From assembly GCF_024723735.1 (NCBI RefSeq), contig NZ_JANQDU010000005.1:181962-245961 (forward strand): a DNA stretch of 64,000 bases, in the 5' to 3' direction. Each line of letters begins with the position of its first letter. The first letter of the stretch is position 1. The position numbers and the translations under genes are program-made. Source of the stretch: Frigidibacter sp. ROC022. Lineage in GTDB: Bacteria; Pseudomonadota; Alphaproteobacteria; Rhodobacterales; Rhodobacteraceae. The notes beneath the pieces are model-generated. The model made no database searches and was not told the origin of the DNA. It worked only from the letters and a program-made list of their open reading frames with translations. Positions 44,963 through 54,182 of this stretch are shown here, piece by piece.

Positions 44963-45792
44963 GCCTGCGCAAGCGTTCACGCCTCAACCGCTTCCTGGTC
45001 GTCGAACTGCCGATGCTCGCGGTCCTTACCTTCACGCTCGGACCCTATCTGTGGATGCTGATCACCTCGCTCAGCCCGCAATCGACGCTCTTCACGCAGG
45101 GGCCATCGATCTGGAACGCGACGGTCGAGAACTACACCCGGCTCTTCGAGACGGTGGGTTTCGGAAAGAACCTGATCGACAGCCTCATCGTGGCGACTGG
45201 CACCGTGGTGGTCGGGCTCTCGCTCTCGATCACGGCGGCCTATGCCTTCTCGCGTTTCAACTTCCGGGGCAAGCGGATCCTGATGCTGCAATTCCTGCTC
45301 ATCAACATGTTCCCGCTGGTCCTGCTGATCCTGCCGCTCTTCATCTTCATGCGCAGGCTGCACCTTCTGGACACACATATTGCCCTGATCATAGCGAACT
45401 CCACCGTGGCTATCCCGTTCTCGATCTGGATGATGGTCAGCTACATGAACGGCATCCCGCGCTCGCTCGACGAGGCGGCGATGACCGACGGCTGCACCCG
45501 TCTGCAAGCTCTGCGCCGCGTGGTGCTGCCGCTATGCCTTCCGGGCATCATCGCCACCGGCATCTACATCTTCATCACCGCATGGAACGAGTATCTCTAC
45601 GCGCTCACCCTGGGTGGACGCGAGGTGCGCACCATCACCGTCGCGGTGCAGACACTGATCGGCGAATACGAAGTGCAATGGGGCCTGCTGACGGCCGGAG
45701 GGATCGTCGGAGCACTGCCTGCGACCGTGCTCTTCCTCCTCGTTCAGAAACGCCTGATCTCGGGCCTCACGCAAGGCGCAGTGAAAGGTTAG
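44959..45792 (+). CDS. Sugar ABC transporter permease, MalG type
   Basis: A 277-residue permease with a membrane segment at about residues 13-34, a periplasmic loop typical of MalG proteins (LSPQSTLFTQGPSIWNATV), and the EAA loop EAAMTDGCTRLQALRRVVLP near residue 173. It pairs with the preceding permease and, by inference, the divergent ATPase. Confidence 0.92.
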   Translation: MSLRKRSRLNRFLVVELPMLAVLTFTLGPYLWMLITSLSPQSTLFTQGPSIWNATVENYTRLFETVGFGKNLIDSLIVATGTVVVGLSLSITAAYAFSRFNFRGKRILMLQFLLINMFPLVLLILPLFIFMRRLHLLDTHIALIIANSTVAIPFSIWMMVSYMNGIPRSLDEAAMTDGCTRLQALRRVVLPLCLPGIIATGIYIFITAWNEYLYALTLGGREVRTITVAVQTLIGEYEVQWGLLTAGGIVGALPATVLFLLVQKRLISGLTQGAVKG

Positions 45793-45804
45793 AAAGGACA
45801 AACC

Positions 45805-46692
45805 TTGAAGAATCCGATTGGTATCATCTCGATGCAGTTCACCCGCCCCTTCCGGGGCAAGGACCTGCACTACTTCGCCCATGCCGCACAGCTAGGCTTC
45901 GACTTCGTCGAGCTTCTGGTCCCCGAACCAGAGGATGATCTGCCGCTGGCCGATGTAAGTGCCGCTGCGTCGGATGCCGAAATCTCGCTGGTGCTGGCCG
46001 CCCGGGTCAATCCGCAACGTTCGCTCGCCTCTGATGATCCGGCCAACGTAAAGGGTGGTCTCGACTATCTGAAATACTGCCTGGAGGTCGCAGCCGAATT
46101 GGGGGTCGGCATCGTCGGCGGACCACTCTACGGCGAACCGATGGTCTTTGCCGGCCGTCCGCCCTGCCCGCGCAGCGACGAGGAAATAGCCGCCCGTGCC
46201 GATCGCACCATCGCCGGCTTCTCCGAGATTGCGCCGCAGGCACGCGCGGCCGGTGTCGTGCTGGCGGTAGAGGCTCTCAACCGGTTCGAGACGGATATCC
46301 TCAACACCACCCGGCAGGCGGTGGAATTGGTCGACGCGGTCAATGACCCGGGCTTCCAGCTGATGCTCGACACGTTCCACATGAACATGGAAGACCGCTC
46401 CATTCCCGATGCGATCCGCTTGGCCGGGTCGCGCATTGCGCATTTTCAGGCGAATGAGAACCATCGCGGACATCCGGGCACCGGACATCTCGACTGGACA
46501 GCGATCATGCGAGCGCTGCACCAGGCCGGCTACGAAGGGCCGATTTCGCTCGAACCATTCCGGCGTGCGGACGACCGTATCGCCCTGCCCATCGCGCAAT
46601 GGCGGGCACCGCGCGAAGATGAATCCGAGAAGCTCCGCGCCGGATTGGGCGTGATCCGCAATTCCCTGGCACTCGCGGAGGTGGACCAATGA
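45805..46692 (+). CDS. Sugar phosphate isomerase/epimerase-family protein (TIM barrel)
   Basis: A 295-residue xylose-isomerase-like TIM barrel. Visible are [10 protein letters not shown] near the first strands, [18 protein letters not shown] with the metal-binding Glu, [30 protein letters not shown] and ISLEPF. This pattern matches sugar 3-epimerases and 2-keto-sugar isomerases. The start is TTG at 45805 with AAAGGA upstream; the first ATG would remove the first strand. Its stop overlaps the next gene. Acts in the cytoplasm on the imported sugar. Confidence 0.88.
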   Translation: MKNPIGIISMQFTRPFRGKDLHYFAHAAQLGFDFVELLVPEPEDDLPLADVSAAASDAEISLVLAARVNPQRSLASDDPANVKGGLDYLKYCLEVAAELGVGIVGGPLYGEPMVFAGRPPCPRSDEEIAARADRTIAGFSEIAPQARAAGVVLAVEALNRFETDILNTTRQAVELVDAVNDPGFQLMLDTFHMNMEDRSIPDAIRLAGSRIAHFQANENHRGHPGTGHLDWTAIMRALHQAGYEGPISLEPFRRADDRIALPIAQWRAPREDESEKLRAGLGVIRNSLALAEVDQ

Positions 46693-47681
46693 TGAAGATC
46701 GGCTGGATCGGCTGCGGACGGCATGCGCGGCAGATGCTGCTCCCGCAACTTGGGCGAAACGACATTCGCATCGCCGCCCTGTGCGACCGGGATGCGGCGG
46801 CCCTGACCCGCACCGGGGAAGAGTATGGCGTTTCCGCACTCTATTCCGACTTCAACGAGATGATCGCCGTACAGGGGCTCGACGCGATCGGCATGGCCGT
46901 GGGACCGGAACTTCACCGTGTGGCGACACTGGCCGCGCTCGAACGCGGGCTGCCGGTCTTCATGGAGAAACCCCCCGCCGCCACGGCCGAAGGCGCCCGC
47001 GAAATCGCGCGCGCAGCCCGGGCGGCAAGGAAACCCGTCATCGTGGGGTTCATGAAGCGCTACTCGACCGGCAACAAGATCGCAAAGAACATTCTGGACA
47101 ATGGCGGCTTCGGACCGGTTCTCGGGATCACCGGGACCTACATGACCGCCCCCACCTATTTCGAGGGCGAACCCGACTACACCGGCTTCTTCCTGCATCA
47201 CTGCGTGCATTACATGGACCTGATCCCATGGTTCGCAGGCGGCGACCTTGGCGACATGCAGGTGCGGCACATATCTCCAGAACCGGGCAAGCTGTTGCTG
47301 CACCTCAACTTCACGACGGAAGCCGGGACCGTCGGCAATATCGTCATGGGAACCGTCCAGTCTCGCGGCACGCCGATGGAAGAAATCCGCATCATGGGCG
47401 ATCACGTGCGCCTGCATGTCGACAACATCATCGACGTAGCCCTGTATCGCGACCCTCCATTCAAGGCGGATGATCCCTGCGCCACGCTTGATCCGGCCTG
47501 CGACACCTTGAGTTGGCGGCCGAATTTCACCGCCGCCGCCAACGAGGATCACAAGGGCTACGCGGCCCTCTTGTCCGATGCGGCCGCCGTCCTGCAGGGC
47601 GAAAGCCGCGCCGTGCCCGACATCGAGGACGGAGCGCGCGCGATGGAGCGGCTGGAACGGATGATTGCGCAACTGGACTGA
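46689..47681 (+). CDS. Gfo/Idh/MocA-family oxidoreductase
   Basis: A 330-residue NAD(P)-dependent sugar dehydrogenase-like protein. Rossmann motif [13 protein letters not shown] at about 4-16; the conserved [11 protein letters not shown] holds the family Glu-Lys-Pro; the catalytic HHCVHYMDL follows in the C-terminal domain. The ATG overlaps the isomerase stop (ATGA). It probably oxidises or reduces the imported sugar together with the epimerase-like protein. Confidence 0.9.
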   Translation: MMKIGWIGCGRHARQMLLPQLGRNDIRIAALCDRDAAALTRTGEEYGVSALYSDFNEMIAVQGLDAIGMAVGPELHRVATLAALERGLPVFMEKPPAATAEGAREIARAARAARKPVIVGFMKRYSTGNKIAKNILDNGGFGPVLGITGTYMTAPTYFEGEPDYTGFFLHHCVHYMDLIPWFAGGDLGDMQVRHISPEPGKLLLHLNFTTEAGTVGNIVMGTVQSRGTPMEEIRIMGDHVRLHVDNIIDVALYRDPPFKADDPCATLDPACDTLSWRPNFTAAANEDHKGYAALLSDAAAVLQGESRAVPDIEDGARAMERLERMIAQLD

Positions 47682-47700
47682 ACAGAAGCACCGCCACCGG

Positions 47701-48603
47701 TCATCTCGACGGGGTGGTGCGCCGTCCCTGCCCCAGCATCGCCAGCAGCGCCAGGACGATCATCGCCAGCCCCGGCAACAGCAGCGCCGGCGGCAGGGCG
47801 GCGCCCAGAAGCAATTGCCAGACGATCACCCAGGCCGGCACCAGATAGGTGTAGGCCATCACATTGGCGGCCGGCAGGTGCAGCGCGGCATATTGGGTCA
47901 GGACAAAGCTCGCCGCGGTCGAGAACACCGTCGTGTAGGCGAGGGTCAGCCAGACGATCGCGGGCAGCGCCGCCCAATCGGTGACCCGGAGCGCAGGAAA
48001 GGCGTAGACCGCCAGCACCAGGGTGCCGCCCAGGGTGGTGCCGAATGTGAAGACCAGCGCGCTCTCGCCGCGGTTCAGCAGCCGCACCAGCGGCACATAG
48101 AACGCATGCGCCAGGCAGCCGACGAAATAGATCAACTCGCCCCGCCCCAGATCGAAGGCCAGAAGCGCGGCCAGATCGGCCCGGAAGATCACCCAGAGCG
48201 CACCGGCCGCTCCCAGGGCCATGGCCAGGGCCATCCCCAGGGTCGTGCGCTGCGACAGCAGCAGCAGGCCGAACAGGGCGCTGAGCAGCGGCGTCGTGGT
48301 ATAGACCGCCGCGGCCGACACCGGCGGCGCGGTCTTCAGCCCTTCGAACATCAGCACGAAATAGACCGAGAACACTCCGCCCTGCAGCAGATAGCGCCAG
48401 GGGGCGGCCAGAGCCCGCTGCGGCAGCCGCCCTTCGCGGGCCAGGATCAGCCCCAGCAACAGAACCGAAGCCAGCGCGAAACGGAGCGCGGTCAGAGCCT
48501 CGGGCGCGATATGTGGCGCGGCCAGCGCGCCCAGGCTAAACGACCCGGCCACCATCGCCGAGACCGCCAGCATCGCCAGATGGCTTCCGGCGCGCGGGCT
48601 CAT
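47701..48603 (-). CDS. EamA/DMT-superfamily transporter
   Basis: A 300-residue inner-membrane protein with ten predicted segments in two EamA repeats. The first repeat opens LAMLAVSAMVAGSFSLGALA with the helix-ending ALRFALASVLLL; the second opens around GELIYFVGCLAHAFYV. The ATG at 48603 (MSPRAGSH) is chosen over a GTG upstream. Likely a metabolite exporter of unknown substrate. It converges on the sugar operon with a 19-bp gap and follows the terminator of the liv operon. Confidence 0.85.
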   Translation of the reverse strand: MSPRAGSHLAMLAVSAMVAGSFSLGALAAPHIAPEALTALRFALASVLLLGLILAREGRLPQRALAAPWRYLLQGGVFSVYFVLMFEGLKTAPPVSAAAVYTTTPLLSALFGLLLLSQRTTLGMALAMALGAAGALWVIFRADLAALLAFDLGRGELIYFVGCLAHAFYVPLVRLLNRGESALVFTFGTTLGGTLVLAVYAFPALRVTDWAALPAIVWLTLAYTTVFSTAASFVLTQYAALHLPAANVMAYTYLVPAWVIVWQLLLGAALPPALLLPGLAMIVLALLAMLGQGRRTTPSR

Positions 48604-48636
48604 CTGCCGGACGGGCCGCCCGCCCAAAGCAAACAG

Positions 48637-48658
48637 CCCCCGGCCTTGCGGCCGGAGG
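48637..48658 (-). terminator. Terminator of the liv-type operon
   Basis: CCGGCC (48640-48645) and GGCCGG (48650-48655) with loop TTGC, flanked by CCC/AGG. On the minus strand, T-rich CTGTTTGCTTTG follows. It lies 28 bp after the binding-protein stop and upstream of the EamA gene. Confidence 0.65.
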
Positions 48659-48685
48659 CGTGCTGGATCGAACCGGGGACCGGCG

Positions 48686-49903
48686 CTATTCGAATGCGCT
48701 GGCCGGGTAGAACTTGACGTTGACCCAAGCCCCGTCCTTCGCTTCCTGGATGCTGTAGGAGCCCGCGACCGTGCCGCTCGCGTCGAAGGTCAGCGGACCC
48801 GAAGCACCTTCGTAGTCGACGTCCTTCCCGGCAGCAATCGCGGCCTTGCCGTCGGCAAAGGTCGAGACCTTCTCACCGCCCTCGGCGACGCCGCGGATGA
48901 CATCGTTGATGCCTTCGCCGGTGCAGCTGTCGGCACTTTCCAGCGACAGGGCGATCAGGTTGGCCATGTCGAAGGAATTGGCTTCGAACGGACCGGGCGC
49001 CTTGCCGTCCTTCTCCTGCACCAGCGCCTCGAAGGCCTGGTATTCCGGCAGCGAGCTGTCGGAATCGGCGAATTCGACATAGGCGCGGCCGTTCAGGTTC
49101 TCGGCCCCGGCGGCATCGAAGATTTCCGGCACCGCGAGGTCAGCGGTGAACAGCCATTCGCCCTCGAAGCCGCCGGCGGTGGCCTCCTTGATGACGGTGA
49201 CGCCGGACTCCTGCCCACCGGCCAGATAGATCGCGTCCGGCTCATGCGAGAGGACCGAGATCAGCTCGGCCTGATAGGACGGCTGGCCGGGGTTGTAGAT
49301 CACATAGTCGGTCAGCTCGATGCCGGCGGCCTCCAGCGTGTCGCGGGCGACCTGCGCCGGCGAGATGGTGGATTCCTCGTTCTGGACCAGGAAGGCGACG
49401 CGCTTGTAGCCGCGATCGGTCAGCCAGAGCCCCGAGGCCGCCCCGTCGCCGAGGTCGGAGGAGACGGTGCGATAGACATAGTCGCCGCCCAGGTCGTTCA
49501 GCGTGATGGTTCCGGCATAGGGCGACATGATCACGGTCTTGGTCCGCTTGGCCAGATCGACCAGCGCCACCATGACCCCGGATGTCGGCCCGAGGATGGC
49601 GACCGCGCCGTCGGATTCGATCATCTTGGTCGCGGCGCGGATGCCCACTTCCGGGTTGCCGCCGGTATCGGCGATCACGGTGCGGATCGGACCGCATTTG
49701 GTACCGCCGGCGGCGTTGACCTCGGCCACGGCCAGTTCGACGCCATTGGCGACGATCTTGCCGAATTCACCGAGTTCCCCGGTCAGGGGCACCAGCACGC
49801 CGACGGTCACATCGGCCTGTGTCGCGGTCCCCGCCAGAGCCATCGCCCCGGCGAGCACCGTGGATTTCAAGAGATTCACTTTCAAAGACGCCTTGTTCTT
49901 CAT
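48686..49903 (-). CDS. Branched-chain amino-acid-type ABC transporter substrate-binding protein
   Basis: A 405-residue periplasmic type I binding protein (LivJ/LivK family). The signal peptide (KVNLLKSTVLAGAMALAGTA) is cleaved near residue 30. The mature part reads DVTVGVLVPLTGELGEFGKI and contains ILGPTSGVMVALVDLAK. It is the last gene of the livHMGF-like operon and is followed by a terminator. Because the operon sits beside heterocycle-degradation genes and shares a predicted operator with them, the ligand may be a small heterocyclic acid or amide rather than leucine. Confidence 0.9.
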   Translation of the reverse strand: MKNKASLKVNLLKSTVLAGAMALAGTATQADVTVGVLVPLTGELGEFGKIVANGVELAVAEVNAAGGTKCGPIRTVIADTGGNPEVGIRAATKMIESDGAVAILGPTSGVMVALVDLAKRTKTVIMSPYAGTITLNDLGGDYVYRTVSSDLGDGAASGLWLTDRGYKRVAFLVQNEESTISPAQVARDTLEAAGIELTDYVIYNPGQPSYQAELISVLSHEPDAIYLAGGQESGVTVIKEATAGGFEGEWLFTADLAVPEIFDAAGAENLNGRAYVEFADSDSSLPEYQAFEALVQEKDGKAPGPFEANSFDMANLIALSLESADSCTGEGINDVIRGVAEGGEKVSTFADGKAAIAAGKDVDYEGASGPLTFDASGTVAGSYSIQEAKDGAWVNVKFYPASAFE

Positions 49904-49924
49904 TCTTGTTTTCTCCCTGTGAGT

Positions 49925-50632
49925 TCAGACGTGGACCTGCAAAAGCACTTCTTCCAGACGGCCCGGTTCAAGAAGAGACTTGGCTGCGACCGTCTCCGAA
50001 TTGCGGCCCGCGTCGATGACGTAAGCGGTTTCGGAAATGGCCAGAATCTTTTCGGGGTTCTGTTCGACGACCCAGACGACGCCCATCCCGTCCTCGGCCA
50101 GTTCGCGGACCCAGCTGACGATGCGATCGACGAAGATCGGCGCCAGTCCGGCCGTCGGCTCGTCCAGGATCAGGATGTCGAGACCGGCCACCAGCGCAGT
50201 GCCGATGGCCAGGGTCTGGCGTTCGCCGCCCGACAGCGTCGAGGCCAACTGGTTCGCCCGTTCCTCCAGGATCGGGAAGCGTTGCAGCACCTCGGCCATG
50301 CGCGAGGCCGCCCCCTCGAAGGCCAGCGACGAGGCCAGCAGGTTGTCATAGACCGACAGATCGGGAAAGACATTGGCATCCTGCGGAACATAGCCGACGC
50401 CGGCCTTGCAGACCGCAAGCGGCCCGAGTCCCGCCAGGGACTCGCCGCGATACCGGATGTCCCCCGCCATTGCCGGAAGATGCCCCGAGATGGTCTTCAT
50501 CAAGGTGCTCTTCCCGGCGCCGTTCGGGCCCAGCACGGTGGTGATTTCACTCGGCCGGATGCAGAAATCGACCCCGTGCAGGATCTGCACCTTTCCGTAA
50601 CCGGATTTCAGACCGCTGACGTCAAGTTGCAT
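49925..50632 (-). CDS. ABC transporter ATP-binding protein, LivF type
   Basis: A 235-residue ATPase. Walker A GPNGAGKSTLMKTI is near residue 34, the signature is LSGGERQTLAIGTAL, Walker B LILDEPTAGL, and the switch His is replaced by Gln in WVVEQNPEKI, as is usual in LivF. It overlaps livG-type by 11 bp. Confidence 0.93.
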   Translation of the reverse strand: MQLDVSGLKSGYGKVQILHGVDFCIRPSEITTVLGPNGAGKSTLMKTISGHLPAMAGDIRYRGESLAGLGPLAVCKAGVGYVPQDANVFPDLSVYDNLLASSLAFEGAASRMAEVLQRFPILEERANQLASTLSGGERQTLAIGTALVAGLDILILDEPTAGLAPIFVDRIVSWVRELAEDGMGVVWVVEQNPEKILAISETAYVIDAGRNSETVAAKSLLEPGRLEEVLLQVHV

Positions 50633-51395
50633 GTTCGCTCCCCAGATAGGCCGCGATCACCTTCTCGTCGGACTTGATCGCTTGCGGGCTGCCCTGCGAC
50701 AGCAACTCGCCGTTCTGCAGCACCACGATGGAATCGGCGATCTGCATCAGGAAATGCAGATTGTGTTCGACCACGACCAGGGTGCAGCCTTCGGCATGAA
50801 GATCGACCAGGATCTTGCTGAGCTTGGTCTGCAGCGTGGGATCGACTCCGGCGGTCGGTTCGTCAAGCAGCAGGATTCGGGGATCGCGCACCAGTTGCCG
50901 CGCCACTTCCAGCATCCGCAACTCGCCGCCGGACAGGTTACCGACACTGTCGTCCACCCGGTCCGACAGGCCGACCCGGTCCAGCACCTCGCGGGCCTTC
51001 TCGCGCAATTCCCGCTCGGCGCTGCGCCAGCGGCCAAGGGCCACCGAGGCGATGGTCTCGCCGCGGTTGTCGCAACCGACGGTCACATTCTCCAGAACCG
51101 TCAGAGAGGGGAAGGCGCGCGGGGTCTGGAAGGTCCGGCCCAGCCCGTACGAGGCGATCTTCGCCGCACCGGCGAGAGACAGGTTGTGCCCGTCCAGCGT
51201 CACCGAACCGGAATCCGGCTTAAGCACCCCGGAGATCAGGTTGAAGGTTGTCGATTTGCCGGCACCGTTCGGGCCGATGAGCCCCAGAAAGGCACCGCGC
51301 GGCACCGAGAAGCTGAGCCCGGCATCGCCGCCGACCGCCTTCAGCCCGCCGAAACGCTTGATGACCCTGTCAATGACCAGAAGATCGCCGCTCAT
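50622..51395 (-). CDS. ABC transporter ATP-binding protein, LivG type
   Basis: A 257-residue ATPase. Walker A GPNGAGKSTTFNLI is near residue 38, the LivG hallmark GRTFQTPRAFPSLTVLENV follows, the signature is LSGGELRMLEVARQL and Walker B is ILLLDEPTAGV. The stop overlaps livF-type by 11 bp and the start overlaps the LivM-type gene by 4 bp. Confidence 0.93.
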   Translation of the reverse strand: MSGDLLVIDRVIKRFGGLKAVGGDAGLSFSVPRGAFLGLIGPNGAGKSTTFNLISGVLKPDSGSVTLDGHNLSLAGAAKIASYGLGRTFQTPRAFPSLTVLENVTVGCDNRGETIASVALGRWRSAERELREKAREVLDRVGLSDRVDDSVGNLSGGELRMLEVARQLVRDPRILLLDEPTAGVDPTLQTKLSKILVDLHAEGCTLVVVEHNLHFLMQIADSIVVLQNGELLSQGSPQAIKSDEKVIAAYLGSEHAT

Positions 51396-52312
51396 GCCTT
51401 CTTGCTCCGTCGTCCCAGGGCTTCGAAGGGCTGCCAGCGCAGCACCAGAATGAAGATCACCCCGGTCAGCATCACCTCGACCGATTTGGCCAGTTGCGCC
51501 GTCCGCACCGATTCATAGGGAATGGCCCGGACGATTTCCTGGAAGCCGACCAGCGCCAGCGTGCCCAGGACCACGCCCAGGATGGTTCGCTCGCCGCCCA
51601 GGACCAGGGCCATCCAGACGAAGAATGTCACTTCGGCGGTAAAGAGATCCGGGCTGACCAGCGTGGTGATCATGGCATAGAGCGCCCCCGCCAGACCGAT
51701 CGGCACCGCCGAGATCACGAAGACCTGGAAGCGCAGCCGGGCCACGTCCTTGCCGATCGCCTGCGCCGCGGTCTCGTCATCGCGGACCGCATCGACGGCG
51801 CGGCCATAGGGCGAGGCCAGCAGGCGCCGGAACACCAGCGCGGTGCCCAGCATCAGGATGATCGCGGCTCCGGCATAAACATAGCCTTCCGGAATGCCCA
51901 TCCAGCCGATCTCGGGCCGCTCGATATTCGACAGGCCGACGCTGCCGTTGCCGATCCGGCGTTCGTTGAGCAACACCGAATGCAGCATCTCGGCAAAGGC
52001 GAAGGTCGTCAGCGCCAGATATTCCCCGCGCAGCCGCAGGGTCGGCCAGCCGGTGATGATCGCGAAGAGCATCGAGGCCACCGCCGCGGCCAGGAAGCCG
52101 ACCCACCAGGGGGCGCCGAAACCGAAGAGATACTGGTCCAGCCCCTTCGGCGGCTCCTGCGTGAAGATCGCATAGGCATAGGCTCCGGCGGCGAAATAGG
52201 CGACGATGCCGAAGTTGATCATGCCGCCACGGGCATATTGCAGGTTCAGCGACAGCGTCAGCACCGAGAACAGGCAGCCGAAGGTCAGGATGGAGAGGAG
52301 AATCTGGCTCAT
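51392..52312 (-). CDS. ABC transporter permease, LivM type
   Basis: A 306-residue permease with the LivM core: LNLQYARGGMINFGIVAYFA at about residues 22-41, LRLRGEYLALTTFAFAEML and the cytoplasmic VRDDETAAQAIGKDVARLRF that contacts the ATPases. Shorter than UrtC and without its inserts. It starts 2 bp after the LivH-type gene. Confidence 0.92.
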   Translation of the reverse strand: MSQILLSILTFGCLFSVLTLSLNLQYARGGMINFGIVAYFAAGAYAYAIFTQEPPKGLDQYLFGFGAPWWVGFLAAAVASMLFAIITGWPTLRLRGEYLALTTFAFAEMLHSVLLNERRIGNGSVGLSNIERPEIGWMGIPEGYVYAGAAIILMLGTALVFRRLLASPYGRAVDAVRDDETAAQAIGKDVARLRFQVFVISAVPIGLAGALYAMITTLVSPDLFTAEVTFFVWMALVLGGERTILGVVLGTLALVGFQEIVRAIPYESVRTAQLAKSVEVMLTGVIFILVLRWQPFEALGRRSKKA

Positions 52313-52314
52313 CT

Positions 52315-53178
52315 TCAGCGCGCCTTCTTTCCGGACAGGCCCTCGGGTCGGACCAACAGGGCGATGATGACCACCGCGAATGCGATCAGCGGCCGGTAGC
52401 CGGCGGGTATCCAGTAGACCGAGACATCCATCGCGATTCCGACGATCAGCCCGGCCGCGATGACGCTGTAGAGCGAACCGAGCCCGGCCAGGATCGCCAC
52501 CGCGAGGATTTGCAGGATCTGGTTGAAGGCGATGTCCGTCGACAGCGTCGCCACCATCGCCAGCATCACCCCCGCCAGCCCTGCCAGCCCCGAAGACAGC
52601 AGCCAGGTTGCCCGCGAGGTCTGCTTCACGTCGATCCCGCGCGAGGCCGCCAGCGAGGGGTTGGCCGACATCGCCCGGATCGCCAGGCCGATCTTGGTCT
52701 TGGTCAGGAACAGCGCCAGCGACAGCGTGGCAACCGCGGCCAGCCCGACCACGATCATCTGGTAATCGGTGATCCGGACGCCGTGGAACTTGTAGGTCGT
52801 GGCGAGCGGGATATCGAGCGTGCGGATGCCCGTGCCGATGATCGCATCCATCGCGCCATGGATCACATAGGCGGCCCCGACCGAGGTGATCAGGAGCACC
52901 GCGGGACCGTGCCCGCGGATCGGGTCATAGACGATCCGCCCGATCAGCAGGCCGACCACCGCGGTCACGATGATCCCGACCAGCGCGGCAGGCAGCAGCG
53001 GCCACCCTGCCCCGGCGTTCAGGCCCCAGGTGGTGAAGGCCGAGACGCTGAGCAGCTCGGCATGGGCGATGTTGAGAAATCCCTCAACCCGGCGGGTCAG
53101 CGAGAAGCCGATCGTCGCGAGGATCAGGAAGCAGCCGGTGACGATTCCGGTCGTGACATATTGCGCGAACAGCGTCAT
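52315..53178 (-). CDS. ABC transporter permease, LivH type
   Basis: A 287-residue permease. LTRRVEGFLNIAHAELLSVS near residues 26-45 is the LivH hallmark; MSANPSLAASRGIDVKQTSR is the cytoplasmic coupling loop. The ATG at 53178 has GGAGGT upstream and is preferred to an upstream in-frame start. First gene of the transporter operon; a predicted MarR operator lies 143-162 bp upstream. Confidence 0.93.
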   Translation of the reverse strand: MTLFAQYVTTGIVTGCFLILATIGFSLTRRVEGFLNIAHAELLSVSAFTTWGLNAGAGWPLLPAALVGIIVTAVVGLLIGRIVYDPIRGHGPAVLLITSVGAAYVIHGAMDAIIGTGIRTLDIPLATTYKFHGVRITDYQMIVVGLAAVATLSLALFLTKTKIGLAIRAMSANPSLAASRGIDVKQTSRATWLLSSGLAGLAGVMLAMVATLSTDIAFNQILQILAVAILAGLGSLYSVIAAGLIVGIAMDVSVYWIPAGYRPLIAFAVVIIALLVRPEGLSGKKAR

Positions 53179-53320
53179 GCCGGACCTCCGCCCGGACCTG
53201 TCCATTCGGCCATGCAGGCCATCACCTCAGCCGGAAGCGGCGCTCTGCCTGTCAATCGGTTGGGTGTCTTCGTCACGACTGCCCCCTCTGGCTAGTTCCC
53301 TTGCGGGCTGGCTTGTTCCC

Positions 53321-53340
53321 TTAAGGAGCATGCTTCCTTT
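53321..53340 (-). promoter_or_regulatory. Predicted MarR operator, site A (livH)
   Basis: On the coding strand of livH the element reads AAAGGAAGCATGCTCCTTAA, an imperfect palindrome centred on GCATGC. It shares GAAG-(C/T)AT(G/A)-CTCCTTAA with the site before the ferredoxin gene. Two direct GTTCCCTT copies lie on its left (53295 and 53315). Located between the marR stop and livH. Confidence 0.6.
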
Positions 53341-53442
53341 TGCGGCGAACGCAATGGTTTTCTTGAAGCAGAGGGATAAATCGTGATCGGCGCGACGGGC
53401 AGCGGCGTCAATTCCGGCGCCCGCCAACCGCCGAAGGAAAGC

Positions 53443-53958
53443 CTATACGCTGCCCATCGGGGCGCGGCTGGAATCGTTGTTCGCGTCCACCAACCTATTG
53501 ATAAGACGGTAGAACTCTGCCCTCTCATCATCGGTCAGCGGTGACAGAAGCCGTTCCTGCGCCCGGGCCATCATCGGCCGCACCCGGGCGACGAACTCTT
53601 TGCCCTGCTCGGTGATCCGGACCAGTTTGGCGCGGCGGTCGAGCACCGACGACTCGCGCTGCACCAGCCCCCTGCGCTCCAGCCTGCGGATCACATCGGC
53701 GCCGCTGGTGCGGTCGATTCCGACCGAGGTCGACAGGGTCAGCTGGTCCATTTCCTCGCCGCCCTGCAGCACCGAGAGAATCGCGAACTGCACCGGCGTC
53801 ACGTCCTCCTTGCCGCATTCCTCTGCGAACAGGCCGATGTGAATCTGATGCAAACGGCGCACCAGATACCCTGGGCGGGTCCACAATTCCCGATAGCGCC
53901 GGCTCTTCATCTTGCCGGGGCGCGTCGCCTTCGAAAGCCCGTCGTTGCTATCTGTCAT
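53443..53958 (-). CDS. MarR-family transcriptional regulator
   Basis: A 171-residue winged-helix regulator. VTPVQFAILSVLQGG, then LSTSVGIDRTSGADVIRRLE (recognition helix) and the wing LVQRESSVLDRRAKLVRI with its conserved Asp-Arg-Arg. It sits between the liv operon and the divergent molybdenum-hydroxylase operon. MarR proteins of aromatic and heterocyclic catabolism usually repress and are released by the pathway substrate; five related palindromes around this locus are its likely sites. Confidence 0.9.
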   Translation of the reverse strand: MTDSNDGLSKATRPGKMKSRRYRELWTRPGYLVRRLHQIHIGLFAEECGKEDVTPVQFAILSVLQGGEEMDQLTLSTSVGIDRTSGADVIRRLERRGLVQRESSVLDRRAKLVRITEQGKEFVARVRPMMARAQERLLSPLTDDERAEFYRLINRLVDANNDSSRAPMGSV

Positions 53959-54092
53959 CTTTCGCTCAAACCCTTAACGACCAAGTTCTTCACCCGTTTT
54001 GCGGACGCCCCGTTCGGCATGGCAGTATCACGCAACTGCCATGACCAAGGCCAGACGGAATAGCTTCGAAAGTATTGCGAACCGACTGTTAT

Positions 54093-54110
54093 GACGTATA
54101 CTCCATTTAT
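54093..54110 (+). promoter_or_regulatory. Predicted MarR operator, site B (molybdenum hydroxylase)
   Basis: GACGTATACTCCATTTAT, 73-90 bp upstream of the GTG start of the large subunit and in the 224-bp gap divergent from marR. It shares the GTATACTCC core with the other sites. TATACT could also serve as a -10 box, so operator and promoter may overlap. Confidence 0.55.
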
Positions 54111-54182
54111 CGCGTCATCGAAACCCCGCAGGACTTCCTGCCTAATGGGTATCCGACGCGGCGGCAAGAAAGGGACAGCGCT

